Below are positions 37,347 through 50,980 of a stretch of DNA of 64,000 bases, piece by piece. The notes below the pieces were generated by a model, which saw nothing but the letters and a program-made list of their open reading frames with translations, ran no database searches and was not told where the DNA came from. Origin of the DNA: Petrolisthes cinctipes (Eukaryota > Arthropoda > Malacostraca > Decapoda > Porcellanidae); contig JAWQEG010000710.1 in the NCBI GenBank assembly GCA_033782935.1, positions 5,270,001 to 5,334,000 of the forward strand. The letters run 5' to 3'. A program made the position numbers and the translations under genes. How positions within the stretch are numbered: the first letter of the stretch is position 1; the number at the start of each line of letters is the position of its first letter.

Positions 37347-40300
37347 GTGCTAGAATATTTTCAAAATATAGGCTAAAAACATGCTAAAAATCGATCTTTT
37401 AGGTGCCGAAAAGTCGATATCTCAAATTCAGTCCCAAAACACCCGAAAATTCGATATTAAGGGGTCCCAGAAGCGATCTGTACATGCCTACTCCGTGTTA
37501 CAGTATTTTCAAAATACATGCTCAAAACATACTGAAAATCGATATTTTAGATGCCCAAAGTCAATATTTGCATGTATCTTCTGTACCCGTTTATATCTCA
37601 AATTCAGGCTCAAAACACCCGAAAATTCAATATTTTGGGGTCCCAGAAGCAATCTGTACAGTGCTAGAATATTTTCAAAATATAGGCTAAAAACATGCTA
37701 AAAATCGATCTTTTAGGTGCCAAAAAGTCGATATCTCAAATTCAGTCCCAAAACACCCGAAAATTCGATATTTAGGAGTCCCAGAAGCGATCTGTACATG
37801 CCTACTCCGTGTTAGAGTATTTTCAAAATACATGCTCAAAACATACTGAAAATCGATCTTTTAGGTGCACAAAAGTCGATATGTGCATGCATCTTCAGTA
37901 CCCGTTTATATCTCAAATTCAGGCTCAAAACACCCGAAAATTCAATATTTTGGGGTCCCAGAAGCAATCTGTACATGCCTACTCAGTGTTAGAGTATTTT
38001 CAAAATACAGGCCCAAAACATGCTGAAAATCGATATTTCATATGCCCAAAGTCAATATGTGCATGTATCTTCTATACCCGTTTATATCTCAAATTCAGGC
38101 TCAAAAAACCCGAAAATTCAATATTTTGGGGTCCCAGAAGCAATCTGTACATGCCTACACAGTGCTAGAATATTTTCAAAATATAGGCTAAAAACATGCT
38201 AAAAATCGACATTTTAGGTGCCAAAAAATCGATATCTCAAATTCAGTACCAAAACACCCGAAAATTCTATATTTAGAGGTCCCAGAATGTATCTGTACAT
38301 GCCTACTCAGTGTTAGAGTATTTTCAAAATACAGGCCAAAAACATACTGAAAATCGATCTCTTAGGTGCCCAAAAGCCGATATGTGCATGCATCTTCTGT
38401 ACCCGTTTATATCTCAAATTCTGGCCCTAAACACCCGAAAATTCGATATTTTGGGGTCCCAGAAGCGATCTGTACATGCCTACTCCGTGTTAGAGTATTT
38501 TCAAAATACATGCTCAAAACATACTGAAAATCGATATTTTAGATGCCCAAAGTCAATATGTGCATGTATCTTCTGTACCCGTTTATATCTCAAATTCAGG
38601 CTCAAAACACCCGAAAATTCAATATTTTGGGGTCCCAGAAGCAATCTGTACATGCCTACTCAGTGCTAGAATATTTTCAAAAAATAGGCTAAAAACATGC
38701 AAAAAATCGACATTTTAGGTGCCAAAAAATCGATATCTCAAATTCAGTCCCAAAACACCCGAAAATTCGATATTTAGGTGTCCCAGAAGCGATCTATACA
38801 TGCCTACTCCGTGTTAGAGTATTTTCAAAATACATGCTCAAAACATACTGAAAATCGATATTTTAGATGCCCAAAGTCAATATGTGCATGTATCTTCTGT
38901 ACCCGTTTATATCTCAAATTCAGGCTCAAAACACCCGAAAATTCAATATTTTGGGGTCCCAGAAGCAATCTGTACATGCCTACTCAGTGCTAGAATATTT
39001 TCAAAATATAGGCTAAAAACATGCTAAAAATCGATCTTTTAGGTGCCAAAAAGTCGATATCTCAAATTCAGTCCCAAAACACCCGAAAATTCGATATTTA
39101 GGGGTCCCAGAAGCGATCTGTACATGCCTACTCCGTGTTAGAGTATTTTCAAAATACATGCTCAAAACATACTGAAAATCGATATTTTAGATGCCCAAAG
39201 TCAATATGTGCATGTATCTTCTGTACCCGTTTATATCTCAAATTCAGGCTCAAAACACCCGAAAATTCAATATTTTGGGGTCCCACAAGCAATCTGTACA
39301 TGCCTACACAGTGCTAGAATATTTTCAAAATATACGCTAAAAACATGCTAAAAATCGACATTTTAGGTGCCAAAAAATCGATATCTCAAATTCAGTCCCA
39401 AAACACCCGAAAATTCGATATTTAGAGGTCCCAGAAGGTATCTGTACATGCTTACTCCGTGTTAGAGTATTTTCAAAATACAGGCCAAAAACATACTGAA
39501 AATCGATCTTTTAGGTGCCCAAAAGTCGATATGTGCATGCATCTTCTGTACCCGTTTATATCTCAAATTCCGGCCCTAAACACCCGAAAATTCGATGTTT
39601 TGGGGTCCCAGAAGCGATCTGTACATGCCTACTCCGTGTTAGAGTATTTTCAAAATTCAGGCCCAAAACATGCTGAAAATCGATATTTTTGGTGCCCAAA
39701 GTCAATATGTGCATGTATCTTCTGTACCCGTTTATATCTCAAATTCAGGCTCAAAACACCCGAAAATTCAATATTTTGGGGTCCCAGAAGCAATCTGTAC
39801 ATGCCTACTCAGTGCTAGAATATTTTCAAAATATAAGCTAAAAACATGCTGAAAATCGATCTTTTAGGTGCCAAAAAGTCGATATCTCAAATTCAGTCCG
39901 AAAACACCCGAAAATTCGATATTTAGGGGTCCCAGAAGCGATCTGTACATGCCTACTCCGTGTTAGAGTATTTTCAAAATACATGCTCAAAACATACTGA
40001 AAATCGATCTTTTAGGTGCACAAAAGTCGATATGTGCAAGCATCTTCAGTACCCGTTTATATCTCAAATTCAGGCTCAAAACACCCGAAAATTCAATATT
40101 TTGGGGTCCCAGAAGCAATCTGTACATGCCTACTCAGTGTTAGAGTATTTTCAAAATACAGGCCCAAAACATGCTGAAAATCGATATTTTAGATGCCCAA
40201 AGTCAATATGTGCATGTATCTTCTGTACCCGTTTATATCTCAAATTCAGGCTCAAAACACCCGAAAATTCAATATTTTGGGGTCCTAGAAGCAATCTGTA

Positions 40301-41952
40301 CATGCCTACACAGTGCTAGAATATTTTCAAAATATAGGCTAAAAACATGCTAAAAATCGACATTTTAGGTGCCAAAAAATCGATATCTCAAATTCAGTCC
40401 CAAAACACCCGAAAATTCGATATTTAGGAGTCCCAGAAGCGATCTGTACATGCCTACTCCGTGTTAGAGTATTTTCAAAATACATGCTCAAAACATACTG
40501 AAAATCGATCTTTTAGGTGCCCAAAAGTCGATATGTGCATGCATCTTCTGTACCCGTTTATATCTCAAATTCTGGCCCTAAACACCCGAAAATTCGATAT
40601 TTAGGGGTCCCAGAAGCGATCTGTACATGCCTACTCCGTGTTAGAGTATTTTCAAAATTCAGGCCCAAAACATGCTGAAAATCGATATTTTTGGTGCCCA
40701 AAGTCAATATGTGCATGTATCTTCTGTACCCGTTTATATCTCAAATTCAGGCTCAAAACACCCGAAAATTCAATATTTTGGGGTCCCAGAAGCAATCTGT
40801 ACATGCCTACTCAGTGCTAGAATATTTTCAAAATATAGGCTAAAAACATGCTAAAAATCGATCTTTTAGGTGCCAAAAAGTCGATATCTCAAATTCAGTT
40901 CCAAAACACCCCAAAATTCGATATTTAGGGGTCCCAGAAGCGATCTGTACATGCCTACTCCGTGTTAGAGTATTTTCAAAATACATGCTCAAAACATACT
41001 GAAAATCGATATTTTAGATGCCCAAAGTCAATATGTGCATGTATCTTCTGTACCCGTTTATATCTCAAATTCAGGCTCAAAACACCCGAAAATTCAATAT
41101 TTTGGGGTCCCAGAAGCAATCTGTACATGCCTACTCAGTGCTAGAATATTTTCAAAATATAGGCTAAAAACATGCTAAAAATCGATCTTTTAGGTGCCGA
41201 AAAGTCGATATCTCAAATTCAGTCCCAAAACACCCGAAAATTCGATATTAAGGGGTCCCAGAAGCGATCTGTACATGCCTACTCCGTGTTAGAGTATTTT
41301 CAAAATACATGCTCAAAACATACTGAAAATCGATATTTTAGATGCCCAAAGTCAATATTTGCATGTATCTTCTGTACCCGTTTATATCTCAAATTCAGGC
41401 TCAAAACACCCGAAAATTCAATATTTTGGGGTCCCAGAAGCAATCTGTACAGTGCTAGAATATTTTCAAAATATAGGCTAAAAACATGCTAAAAATCGAT
41501 CTTTTAGGTGCCAAAAAGTCGATATCTCAAATTCAGTCCCAAAACACCCGAAAATTCGATATTTAGGAGTCCCAGAAGCGATCTGTACATGCCTACTCCG
41601 TGTTAGAGTATTTTCAAAATACATGCTCAAAACATACTGAAAATCGATCTTTTAGGTGCACAAAAGTCGATATGTGCATGCATCTTCTGTACCCGTTTAT
41701 ATCTCAAATTCTGGCCCTAAACACCCGAAAATTCGATATTTTGGGGTCCCAGAAGCGATCTGTACATGCCTACTCCGTGTTAGAGTATTTTCAAAATTCA
41801 GGCCCAAAACATGCTGAAAATCGATATTTTTGGTGCCCAAAGTCAATATGTGCATGTATCTTCTGTACCCGTTTATATCTCAAATTCAGGCTCAAAACAC
41901 CCGAAAATTCAATATTTTGGGGTCCCAGAAGCAATCTGTACATGCCTACGTA
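37347..41952 (+). repeat. 4606-bp tandem duplication, copy 1
   Basis: Order: C1-Hd-C1-A2-B2-C2-A1-H-C2-H-C1-H-C2-A1-B1-C1-A2-B2-(C2/C1)-(A2/A1)-B1-C1-H-C1-Hd-C1-(A2/A1)-B1. Private markers include GTGCCGAAAAG, GATATTAAGGGG, CAATATTTGCATG, GATATTTCATATGCCC, TATACGCTAAAAAC, CAGTTCCAAAACACCCC and CTACGTAGTG. I see about eight substitutions against copy 2, that is about 99.8% identity. Confidence 0.93.
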
Positions 41953-44900
41953 GTGCTAGAATATTTTCAAAATATAGGCTAAAAACATGCTAAAAAACGA
42001 TCTTTTAGGTGCCGAAAAGTCGATATCTCAAATTCAGTCCCAAAACACCCGAAAATTCGATATTAAGGGGTCCCAGAAGCGATCTGTACATGCCTACTCC
42101 GTGTTAGAGTATTTTCAAAATACATGCTCAAAACATACTGAAAATCGATATTTTAGATGCCCAAAGTCAATATTTGCATGTATCTTCTGTACCCGTTTAT
42201 ATCTCAAATTCAGGCTCAAAACACCCGAAAATTCAATATTTTGGGGTCCCAGAAGCAATCTGTACAGTGCTAGAATATTTTCAAAATATAGGCTAAAAAC
42301 ATGCTAAAAATCGATCTTTTAGGTGCCAAAAAGTCGATATCTCAAATTCAGTCCCAAAACACCCGAAAATTCGATATTTAGTAGTCCCAGAAGCGATCTG
42401 TACATGCCTACTCCGTGTTAGAGTATTTTCAAAATACATGCTCAAAACATACTGAAAATCGATCTTTTAGGTGCACAAAAGTCGATATGTGCATGCATCT
42501 TCAGTACCCGTTTATATCTCAAATTCAGGCTCAAAACACCCGAAAATTCAATATTTTGGGGTCCCAGAAGCAATCTGTACATGCCTACTCAGTGTTAGAG
42601 TATTTTCAAAATACAGGCCCAAAACATGCTGAAAATCGATATTTCATATGCCCAAAGTCAATATGTGCATGTATCTTCTATACCCGTTTATATCTCAAAT
42701 TCAGGCTCAAAAAACCCGAAAATTCAATATTTTGGGGTCCCAGAAGCAATCTGTACATGCCTACACAGTGCTAGAATATTTTCAAAATATAGGCTAAAAA
42801 CATGCTAAAAATCGACATTTTAGGTGCCAAAAAATCGATATCTCAAATTCAGTACCAAAACACCCGAAAATTCTATATTTAGAGGTCCCAGAATGTATCT
42901 GTACATGCCTACTCCGTGTTAGAGTATTTTCAAAATACAGGCCAAAAACATACTGAAAATCGATCTCTTAGGTGCCCAAAAGCCGATATGTGCATGCATC
43001 TTCTGTACCCGTTTATATCTCAAATTCTGGCCCGAAACACCCGAAAATTCGATATTTTGGGGTCCCAGAAGCGATCTGTACATGCCTACTCCGTGTTAGA
43101 GTATTTTCAAAATACATGCTCAAAACATACTGAAAATCGATATTTTAGATGCCCAAAGTCAATATGTGCATGTATCTTCTGTACCCGTTTATATCTCAAA
43201 TTCAGGCTCAAAACACCCGAAAATTCAATATTTTGGGGTCCCAGAAGCAATCTGTACATGCCTACTCAGTGCTAGAATATTTTCAAAAAATAGGCTAAAA
43301 ACATGCAAAAAATCGACATTTTAGGTGCCAAAAAATCGATATCTCAAATTCAGTCCCAAAACACCCGAAAATTCGATATTTAGGTGTCCCAGAAGCGATC
43401 TGTACATGCCTACTCCGTGTTAGAGTATTTTCAAAATACATGCTCAAAACATACTGAAAATCGATATTTTAGATGCCCAAAGTCAATATGTGCATGTATC
43501 TTCTGTACCCGTTTATATCTCAAATTCAGGCTCAAAACACCCGAAAATTCAATATTTTGGGGTCCCAGAAGCAATCTGTACATGCCTACTCAGTGCTAGA
43601 ATATTTTCAAAATATAGGCTAAAAACATGCTAAAAATCGATCTTTTAGGTGCCAAAAAGTCGATATCTCAAATTCAGTCCCAAAACACCCGAAAATTCGA
43701 TATTTAGGGGTCCCAGAAGCGATCTGTACATGCCTACTCCGTGTTAGAGTATTTTCAAAATACATGCTCAAAACATACTGAAAATCGATATTTTAGATGC
43801 CCAAAGTCAATATGTGCATGTATCTTCTGTACCCGTTTATATCTCAAATTCAGGCTCAAAACACCCGAAAATTCAATATTTTGGGGTCCCACAAGCAATC
43901 TGTACATGCCTACACAGTGCTAGAATATTTTCAAAATATACGCTAAAAACATGCTAAAAATCGACATTTTAGGTGCCAAAAAATCGATATCTCAAATTCA
44001 GTCCCAAAACACCCGAAAATTCGATATTTAGAGGTCCCAGAAGGTATCTGTACATGCTTACTCCGTGTTAGAGTATTTTCAAAATACAGGCCAAAAACAT
44101 ACTGAAAATCGATCTTTTAGGTGCCCAAAAGTCGATATGTGCATGCATCTTCTGTACCCGTTTATATCTCAAATTCCGGCCCTAAACACCCGAAAATTCG
44201 ATGTTTTGGGGTCCCAGAAGCGATCTGTACATGCCTACTCCGTGTTAGAGTATTTTCAAAATTCAGGCCCAAAACATGCTGAAAATCGATATTTTTGGTG
44301 CCCAAAGTCAATATGTGCATGTATCTTCTGTACCCGTTTATATCTCAAATTCAGGCTCAAAACACCCGAAAATTCAATATTTTGGGGTCCCAGAAGCAAT
44401 CTGTACATGCCTACTCAGTGCTAGAATATTTTCAAAATATAAGCTAAAAACATGCTGAAAATCGATCTTTTAGGTGCCAAAAAGTCGATATCTCAAATTC
44501 AGTCCCAAAACACCCGAAAATTCGATATTTAGGGGTCCCAGAAGCGATCTGTACATGCCTACTCCGTGTTAGAGTATTTTCAAAATACATGCTCAAAACA
44601 TACTGAAAATCGATCTTTTAGGTGCACAAAAGTCGATATGTGCAAGCATCTTCAGTACCCGTTTATATCTCAAATTCAGGCTCAAAACACCCGAAAATTC
44701 AATATTTTGGGGTCCCAGAAGCAATCTGTACATGCCTACTCAGTGTTAGAGTATTTTCAAAATACATGCCCAAAACATGCTGAAAATCGATATTTTAGAT
44801 GCCCAAAGTCAATATGTGCATGTATCTTCTGTACCCGTTTATATCTCAAATTCAGGCTCAAAACACCCGAAAATTCAATATTTTGGGGTCCCAGAAGCAA

Positions 44901-46558
44901 TCTGTACATGCCTACACAGTGCTAGAATATTTTCAAAATATAGGCTAAAAACATGCTAAAAATCGACATTTTAGGTGCCAAAAAATCGATATCTCAAATT
45001 CAGTCCCAAAACACCCGAAAATTCGATATTTAGGAGTCCCAGAAGCGATCTGTACATGCCTACTCCGTGTTAGAGTATTTTCAAAATACATGCTCAAAAC
45101 ATACTGAAAATCGATCTTTTAGGTGCCCAAAAGTCGATATGTGCATGCATCTTCTGTACCCGTTTATATCTCAAATTCTGGCCCTAAACACCCGAAAATT
45201 CGATATTTAGGGGTCCCAGAAGCGATCTGTACATGCCTACTCCGTGTTAGAGTATTTTCAAAATTCAGGCCCAAAACATGCTGAAAATCGATATTTTTGG
45301 TGCCCAAAGTCAATATGTGCATGTATCTTCTGTACCCGTTTATATCTCAAATTCAGGCTCAAAACACCCGAAAATTCAATATTTTGGGGTCCCAGAAGCA
45401 ATCTGTACATGCCTACTCAGTGCTAGAATATTTTCAAAATATAGGCTAAAAACATGCTAAAAATCGATCTTTTAGGTGCCAAAAAGTCGATATCTCAAAT
45501 TCAGTTCCAAAACACCCCAAAATTCGATATTTAGGGGTCCCAGAAGCGATCTGTACATGCCTACTCCGTGTTAGAGTATTTTCAAAATACATGCTCAAAA
45601 CATACTGAAAATCGATATTTTAGATGCCCAAAGTCAATATGTGCATGTATCTTCTGTACCCGTTTATATCTCAAATTCAGGCTCAAAACACCCGAAAATT
45701 CAATATTTTGGGGTCCCAGAAGCAATCTGTACATGCCTACTCAGTGCTAGAATATTTTCAAAATATAGGCTAAAAACATGCTAAAAATCGATCTTTTAGG
45801 TGCCGAAAAGTCGATATCTCAAATTCAGTCCCAAAACACCCGAAAATTCGATATTAAGGGGTCCCAGAAGCGATCTGTACATGCCTACTCCGTGTTAGAG
45901 TATTTTCAAAATACATGCTCAAAACATACTGAAAATCGATATTTTAGATGCCCAAAGTCAATATTTGCATGTATCTTCTGTACCCGTTTATATCTCAAAT
46001 TCAGGCTCAAAACACCCGAAAATTCAATATTTTGGGGTCCCAGAAGCAATCTGTACAGTGCTAGAATATTTTCAAAATATAGGCTAAAAACATGCTAAAA
46101 ATCGATCTTTTAGGTGCCAAAAAGTCGATATCTCAAATTCAGTCCCAAAACACCCGAAAATTCGATATTTAGGAGTCCCAGAAGCGATCTGTACATGCCT
46201 ACTCCGTGTTAGAGTATTTTCAAAATACATGCTCAAAACATACTGAAAATCGATCTTTTAGGTGCACAAAAGTCGATATGTGCATGCATCTTCTGTACCC
46301 GTTTATATCTCAAATTCTGGCCCTAAACACCCGAAAATTCGATATTTTGGGGTCCCAGAAGCGATCTGTACATGCCTACTCCGTGTTAGAGTATTTTCAA
46401 AATTCAGGCCCAAAACATGCTGAAAATCGATATTTTTGGTGCCCAAAGTCAATATGTGCATGTATCTTCTGTACCCGTTTATATCTCAAATTCAGGCTCA
46501 AAACACCCGAAAATTCAATATTTTGGGGTCCCAGAAGCAATCTGTACATGCCTACGTA
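41953..46558 (+). repeat. 4606-bp tandem duplication, copy 2
   Basis: Repeats 37347-41952 monomer for monomer at +4606. Differences I could see include 37501 region GTTACAGTATT vs GTTAGAGTATT, GGAGTCC vs GTAGTCC (42380s), CTACTCAGTG vs CTACTCCGTG (42910s), CCCTAAAC vs CCCGAAAC (43030s), CTATACATG vs CTGTACATG (43400s), CCGAAAAC vs CCCAAAAC (44505), TCCTAGAAG vs TCCCAGAAG (44890s) and CAGGCCC vs CATGCCC (44766). The crossover joint lies in the C1 at 41953, which has the copy-end marker CTACGTAGTG and AAAAAACGATC followed by the copy-start marker GCCGAAAAG. Confidence 0.93.
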
Positions 46559-48198
46559 GTGCTAGAATATTTTCAAAATATAGGCTAAAAACATGCTAAA
46601 AAACGATCTTTTAGGTGCCAAAAAGTCGATATCTCAAATTCAGTCCCAAAACACCCGAAAATTCGATATTTAGGGGTCCCAGAAGCGATCTGTACATGCC
46701 TACTCCGTGTTAGAGTATTTTCAAAATACATGCTCAAAACATAGTGAAAATCGATATTTTAGATGCCCAAAGTCAATATGTGCATGTATCTTCTGTACCC
46801 GTTTATATCTCAAATTCAGGCTCAAAACACCCGAAAATTCAATATTTTGGGGTCCCAGAAGCAATCTGTACATGCCTACTCAGTGCTAGAATATTTTCAA
46901 AATATAGGCTAAAAACATGCTAAAAATCGATCTTTTAGGTGCCAAAAAGTCGATATCTCAAATTCAGTCCCAAAACACCCGAAAATTCGATATTAAGGGG
47001 TCCCAGAAGCGATCTGTACATGCCTACTCCGTGTTAGAGTATTTTCAAAATACATGCTCAAAACATACTGAAAATCGATATTTTAGATGCCCAAAGTCAA
47101 TATTTGCATGTATCTTCTGTACCCTTTTATATCTCAAATTCAGGCTCAAAACACCCAAAAATTCAATATTTTGGGGTCCCAGAAGCAATCTGTACAGTGC
47201 TAGAATATTTTCAAAATATAGGCTGAAAACATGCTAAAAATCGATCTTTTAGGTGCTAAAAAGTCGATATCTCAAATTCAGTCCCAAAACACCCGAAAAT
47301 TCGATATTTAGGAGTCCCAGAAGCGATCTGTACATGCCTACTCCGTGTTAGAGTATTTTCAAAATACATGCTCAAAACATACTGAAAATCGATCTTTTAG
47401 GTGCTCAAAAGTCGATATGTGCATGTATCTTCAGTACCCGTTTATATCTCAAATTCAGGCTCAAAACACCCTAAAATTCAATATTTTGGGGTCCCAGAAG
47501 CAATCTGTACATACTTACTCAGTGTTAGAGTATTTTCAAAATACAGGCCCAAAACATGCTGAAAATCGATATTTTAGATGCCCAAAGTCAATATGTGCAT
47601 GTATCTTCTGTACCCGTTTATATCTCAAATTCAGGCTCAAAACACCCGAAAATTCAATATTTTGGGGTCCCAGAAGCAATCTGTACATGCCTACACAGTG
47701 CTAGAATATTTTGAAAAAATAGGCTAAAAACATGCTAAAAATCGACATTTTAGGTGCCAAAAAATCGATATCTCAAATTCAGTCCCAAAACACCCGAAAA
47801 TTCGATATTTAGAGGTCCCAGAAGGTATCTGTACATGCCTACTCCGTTTTAGAGTATTTTCAAAATACAGGCCAAAAACATTCTGAAAATCGATCTCTTA
47901 GGTGCCCAAAAGTCGATATGTGCATGCATCTTCTGTACCCGTTTATATCTCAAATTCTGGATCTAAACACCCGAAAATTCGATATTTTGGGGTCCCAGAA
48001 GCGATCTGTACATGCCTACTCCGTGTTAGAGTATTTTCAAAATTCAGGCCCAAAACATGCTGAAAATCGATATTTTTGGTGCCCAAAGTCAATATGTGTA
48101 TGTATCTTCTGTACCCGTTTATATCTCAAATTCAGGCTCAAAACACCCGAAAATTCAATATTTTGGGGTCCCAGAAGCAATCTGTACATGCCTACACA
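46559..48198 (+). repeat. 1640-bp block: C1-H-C1-Hd-C1-A2-B2-C2-A1-B1
   Basis: Starts 46559, 46707, 46883, 47031, 47197, 47345, 47522, 47698, 47846 and 48023. It is the source-like relative of 60408-62039, with shared markers CACCCAAAAATTC, ATAGGCTGAAAAC, GTGCTAAAAAG, GTGCTCAAAAG, GTACATACTTACTC, CTCCGTTTTAG, ACATTCTG, TTCTGGATCTAAAC and GTGTATGTATC. Confidence 0.88.
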
Positions 48199-50980
48199 GT
48201 GCTAGAATATTTTCAAAATATAGGCTAAAAACATGCTAAAAATCGACATTTTAGGTGCCAAAAAATCGATATCTCAAATTCAGTCCCAAAACACCCGAAA
48301 ATTCGATATTTAGAGGTCCCAGAAGGTATCTGTACATGCCTACTCCGTGTTAGAGTATTTTCAAAATACAGGCCAAAAACATACTGAAAATCGATCTTTT
48401 AGGTGCCCAAAAGTCGATATGTGCATGCATCTTCTGTACCCGTTTATATCTCAAATTCTGGCCCTAAACACCCGAAAATTCGATATTTTGGGGTCCCAGA
48501 AGCGATCTGTACATGCCTACTACGTGTTAGAGTATTTTCAAAATTCAGGCCCAAAAACATGCTGAAAATCGATATTTTTGGTGCCCAAAGTCAATATGTG
48601 CATGTATCTTCTGTACCCGTTTATATCTCAAATTCAGGCTCAAAACACCCGAAAATTCAATATTTTGGGGTCCCAGAAGCAATCTGTACAGTGCTAGAAT
48701 ATTTTCAAAATATAGGCTAAAAACATGCTAAAAATCGATCTTTTAGGTGCCAAAAAGTCGATATCTCAAAGTCAGTCCCAAAACACCCGAAAATTCGATA
48801 TTTAGGGGTCCCAGAAGCGATCTGTACATGCCTAATCCGTGTTAGAGTATTTTCAAAATACATGCTCAAAACATACTGAAAATCGATCTTTTAGGTGCAC
48901 AAAAGTCGATATGTGCATGCATCTTCAGTACCCGTTTATATCTCAAATTCAGGCTCAAAACACCCGAAAATTCAATATTTTGGGGTCCCAGAAGAAATCT
49001 GTACATGCCTACTCAGTGTTAGAGTATTTTTAAAATACAGGCCCAAAACATGCTGAAAATCGATATTTTAGATGCCCAAAGTCAATATGTGCATGTATCT
49101 TCTGTACCCGTTTATATCTCAAATTCAGGCTCAAAACACCCGAAAATTCAATATTTTGGGGTTCCAGAAGCAATCTGTACATGCCTACACAGTGCTAGAA
49201 TATTTTCAAAATATAGGCTAAAAACATGCTAAAAATCGACATTTTAGGTGCCAAAAAATCGATATCTCAAATTCAGTCCCAAAACACCCGAAAATTCTAT
49301 ATTTAGAGGTCCCAGAAGGTATCTGTACATGCCTACTCCGTGTTAGAGTATTTTCAAAATACAGGCCAAAAACATACTGAAAATCGATCTTTTAGGTGCC
49401 CAAAAGTCGATATGTGCATGCATTTTCTGTACCCGTTTATATCTCAAATTCTGGCCCTAAACACCCGAAAATTCGATATTTTGGGGTGCCAGAAGCGATC
49501 TGTACATGCCTACTCCGTGTTAGAGTATTTTCAAAATTCAGGCTCAAAACATGCTGAAAATCGATATTTTTGGTGCCCAAAGTCAATATGTGCATGTATC
49601 TTCTGTACCCGTTTATATCTCAAATTCAGGCTCAAAACACCCGAAAATTCAATATTTTGGGGTCCCAGAAGCAATCTGTACATGCCTACTCAGTGCTAGA
49701 ATATTTTCAAAATATAGGCTAAAAACATGCTAAAAATCGATCTTTTAGGTGCCAAAAAGTCGATATCTCAAATTCAGTCCCAAAACACCCGAAAATTCGA
49801 TATTGAGGGGTCCCAGAAGCGATCTGTACATGCCTACTCCGTGTTAGAGTATTTTCAAAATACATTCTCAAAACATACTGAAAATCGATATTTTAGATGC
49901 CCAAAGTCAATATTTGCATGTATCTTCTGTACCCGTTTATATCTCAAATTCAGGCTCAAAACACCCGAAAATTCAATATTTTGGGGTCCCAGAAGCAATC
50001 TGTACATGCCTACACAGTGCTAGAATATTTTCAAAATGTAGGCTAAAAACATGCTAAAAATCGACATTTTAGGTGCCAAAAAATCGATATCTCAAATTCA
50101 GTCCCAAAACACCCGAAAATTCGATATTTAGGGGTCCCAGAAGCGATCTGTACATGCCTACTCCGTGTTAGAGTATTTTCAAAATACAGGCCAAAAACAT
50201 ACTGAAAATCGATCTTTTAGGTGCCCAAAAGTCGATATGTGCATGCATCTTCTGTACCCGTTTATATCTCAAATTCAGGCCCTAAATTCCCGAAAATTCG
50301 ATATTTTGGGGTCCCAGAAGCGATCTGTACAGTGCTAGAATATTTTCAAAATATAGGCTAAAAACATGCTAAAAATCGATCTTTTAGGTGCCAAAAAGTC
50401 GATATCTCAAATTCAGTCCCAAAACACCCGAAAATTCGATATTTAGGGGTCCCAGAAGCGATCTGTACATGCCTACTCTGTGTTAGAGTATTTTCAAAAT
50501 ACATGCTCAAAACATACTGAAAATCGATATTTTAGATGCCCAAAGTCAATATGTGCATGTATCTTCTGTACCCGTTTATATCTCAAATTCATGCTCAAAA
50601 CTCCCGAAAATTCGATATTTTGGGGTCCCAGAAGCAATCTGTACATGCCTACACAGTGCTAGAATATTTTCAAAATATAGGCTAAAAACATGCTAAAAAT
50701 CGACATTTTAGGTGCCAAAAAATCGATATCTCAAATTCAGTCCCAAAACACCCGAAAATTCGATATTTAGAGGTCCCAGAAGGTATCTGTACATGCCTAC
50801 TCCGTGTTAGAGTATTTTCAAAATACAGGCCAAAAACATACTGAAAATCGATCTTTTAGGTGCCCAAAAGTCGATATGTGCATGCATCTTCTGTACCCGT
50901 TTATATCTCAAATTCTGGCCCTAAACACCCGAAAATTCGATATTTAGGGGTCCCAGAAGCGATCTGTACATGCCTACTCC
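48199..50980 (+). repeat. Mixed block with A1 monomers altered at their 3' ends
   Basis: Order: C2-A1-B1d-C1-A2-B2-C2-A1-B1-C1-H-(C2/C1)-A1d-C1-H-C2-(A1/C1). The B1d at 48524 is 167 bp: it has one extra A in GCCCAAAAACATG as well as the 10-bp deletion. A1d at 50165 (167 bp, private TAAATTCCCGAAAA) joins directly to C1, as at 13572. C1 at 49693 has GATATTGAGGGG, shared with 52984. Confidence 0.87.
50804..50980 (+). repeat. A1/C1 chimera (177 bp)
   Basis: The body is A1 (TTCTGGCCCTAAAC) but the tail is TTCGATATTTAGGGGTCCC as in C1 rather than the A1 form with TTTTGGGG. It is followed directly by an H monomer. A2/A1 monomers at 40461 and 45067 carry the same C1-type tail, so the switch occurred more than once or was copied. 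Confidence 0.82.
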
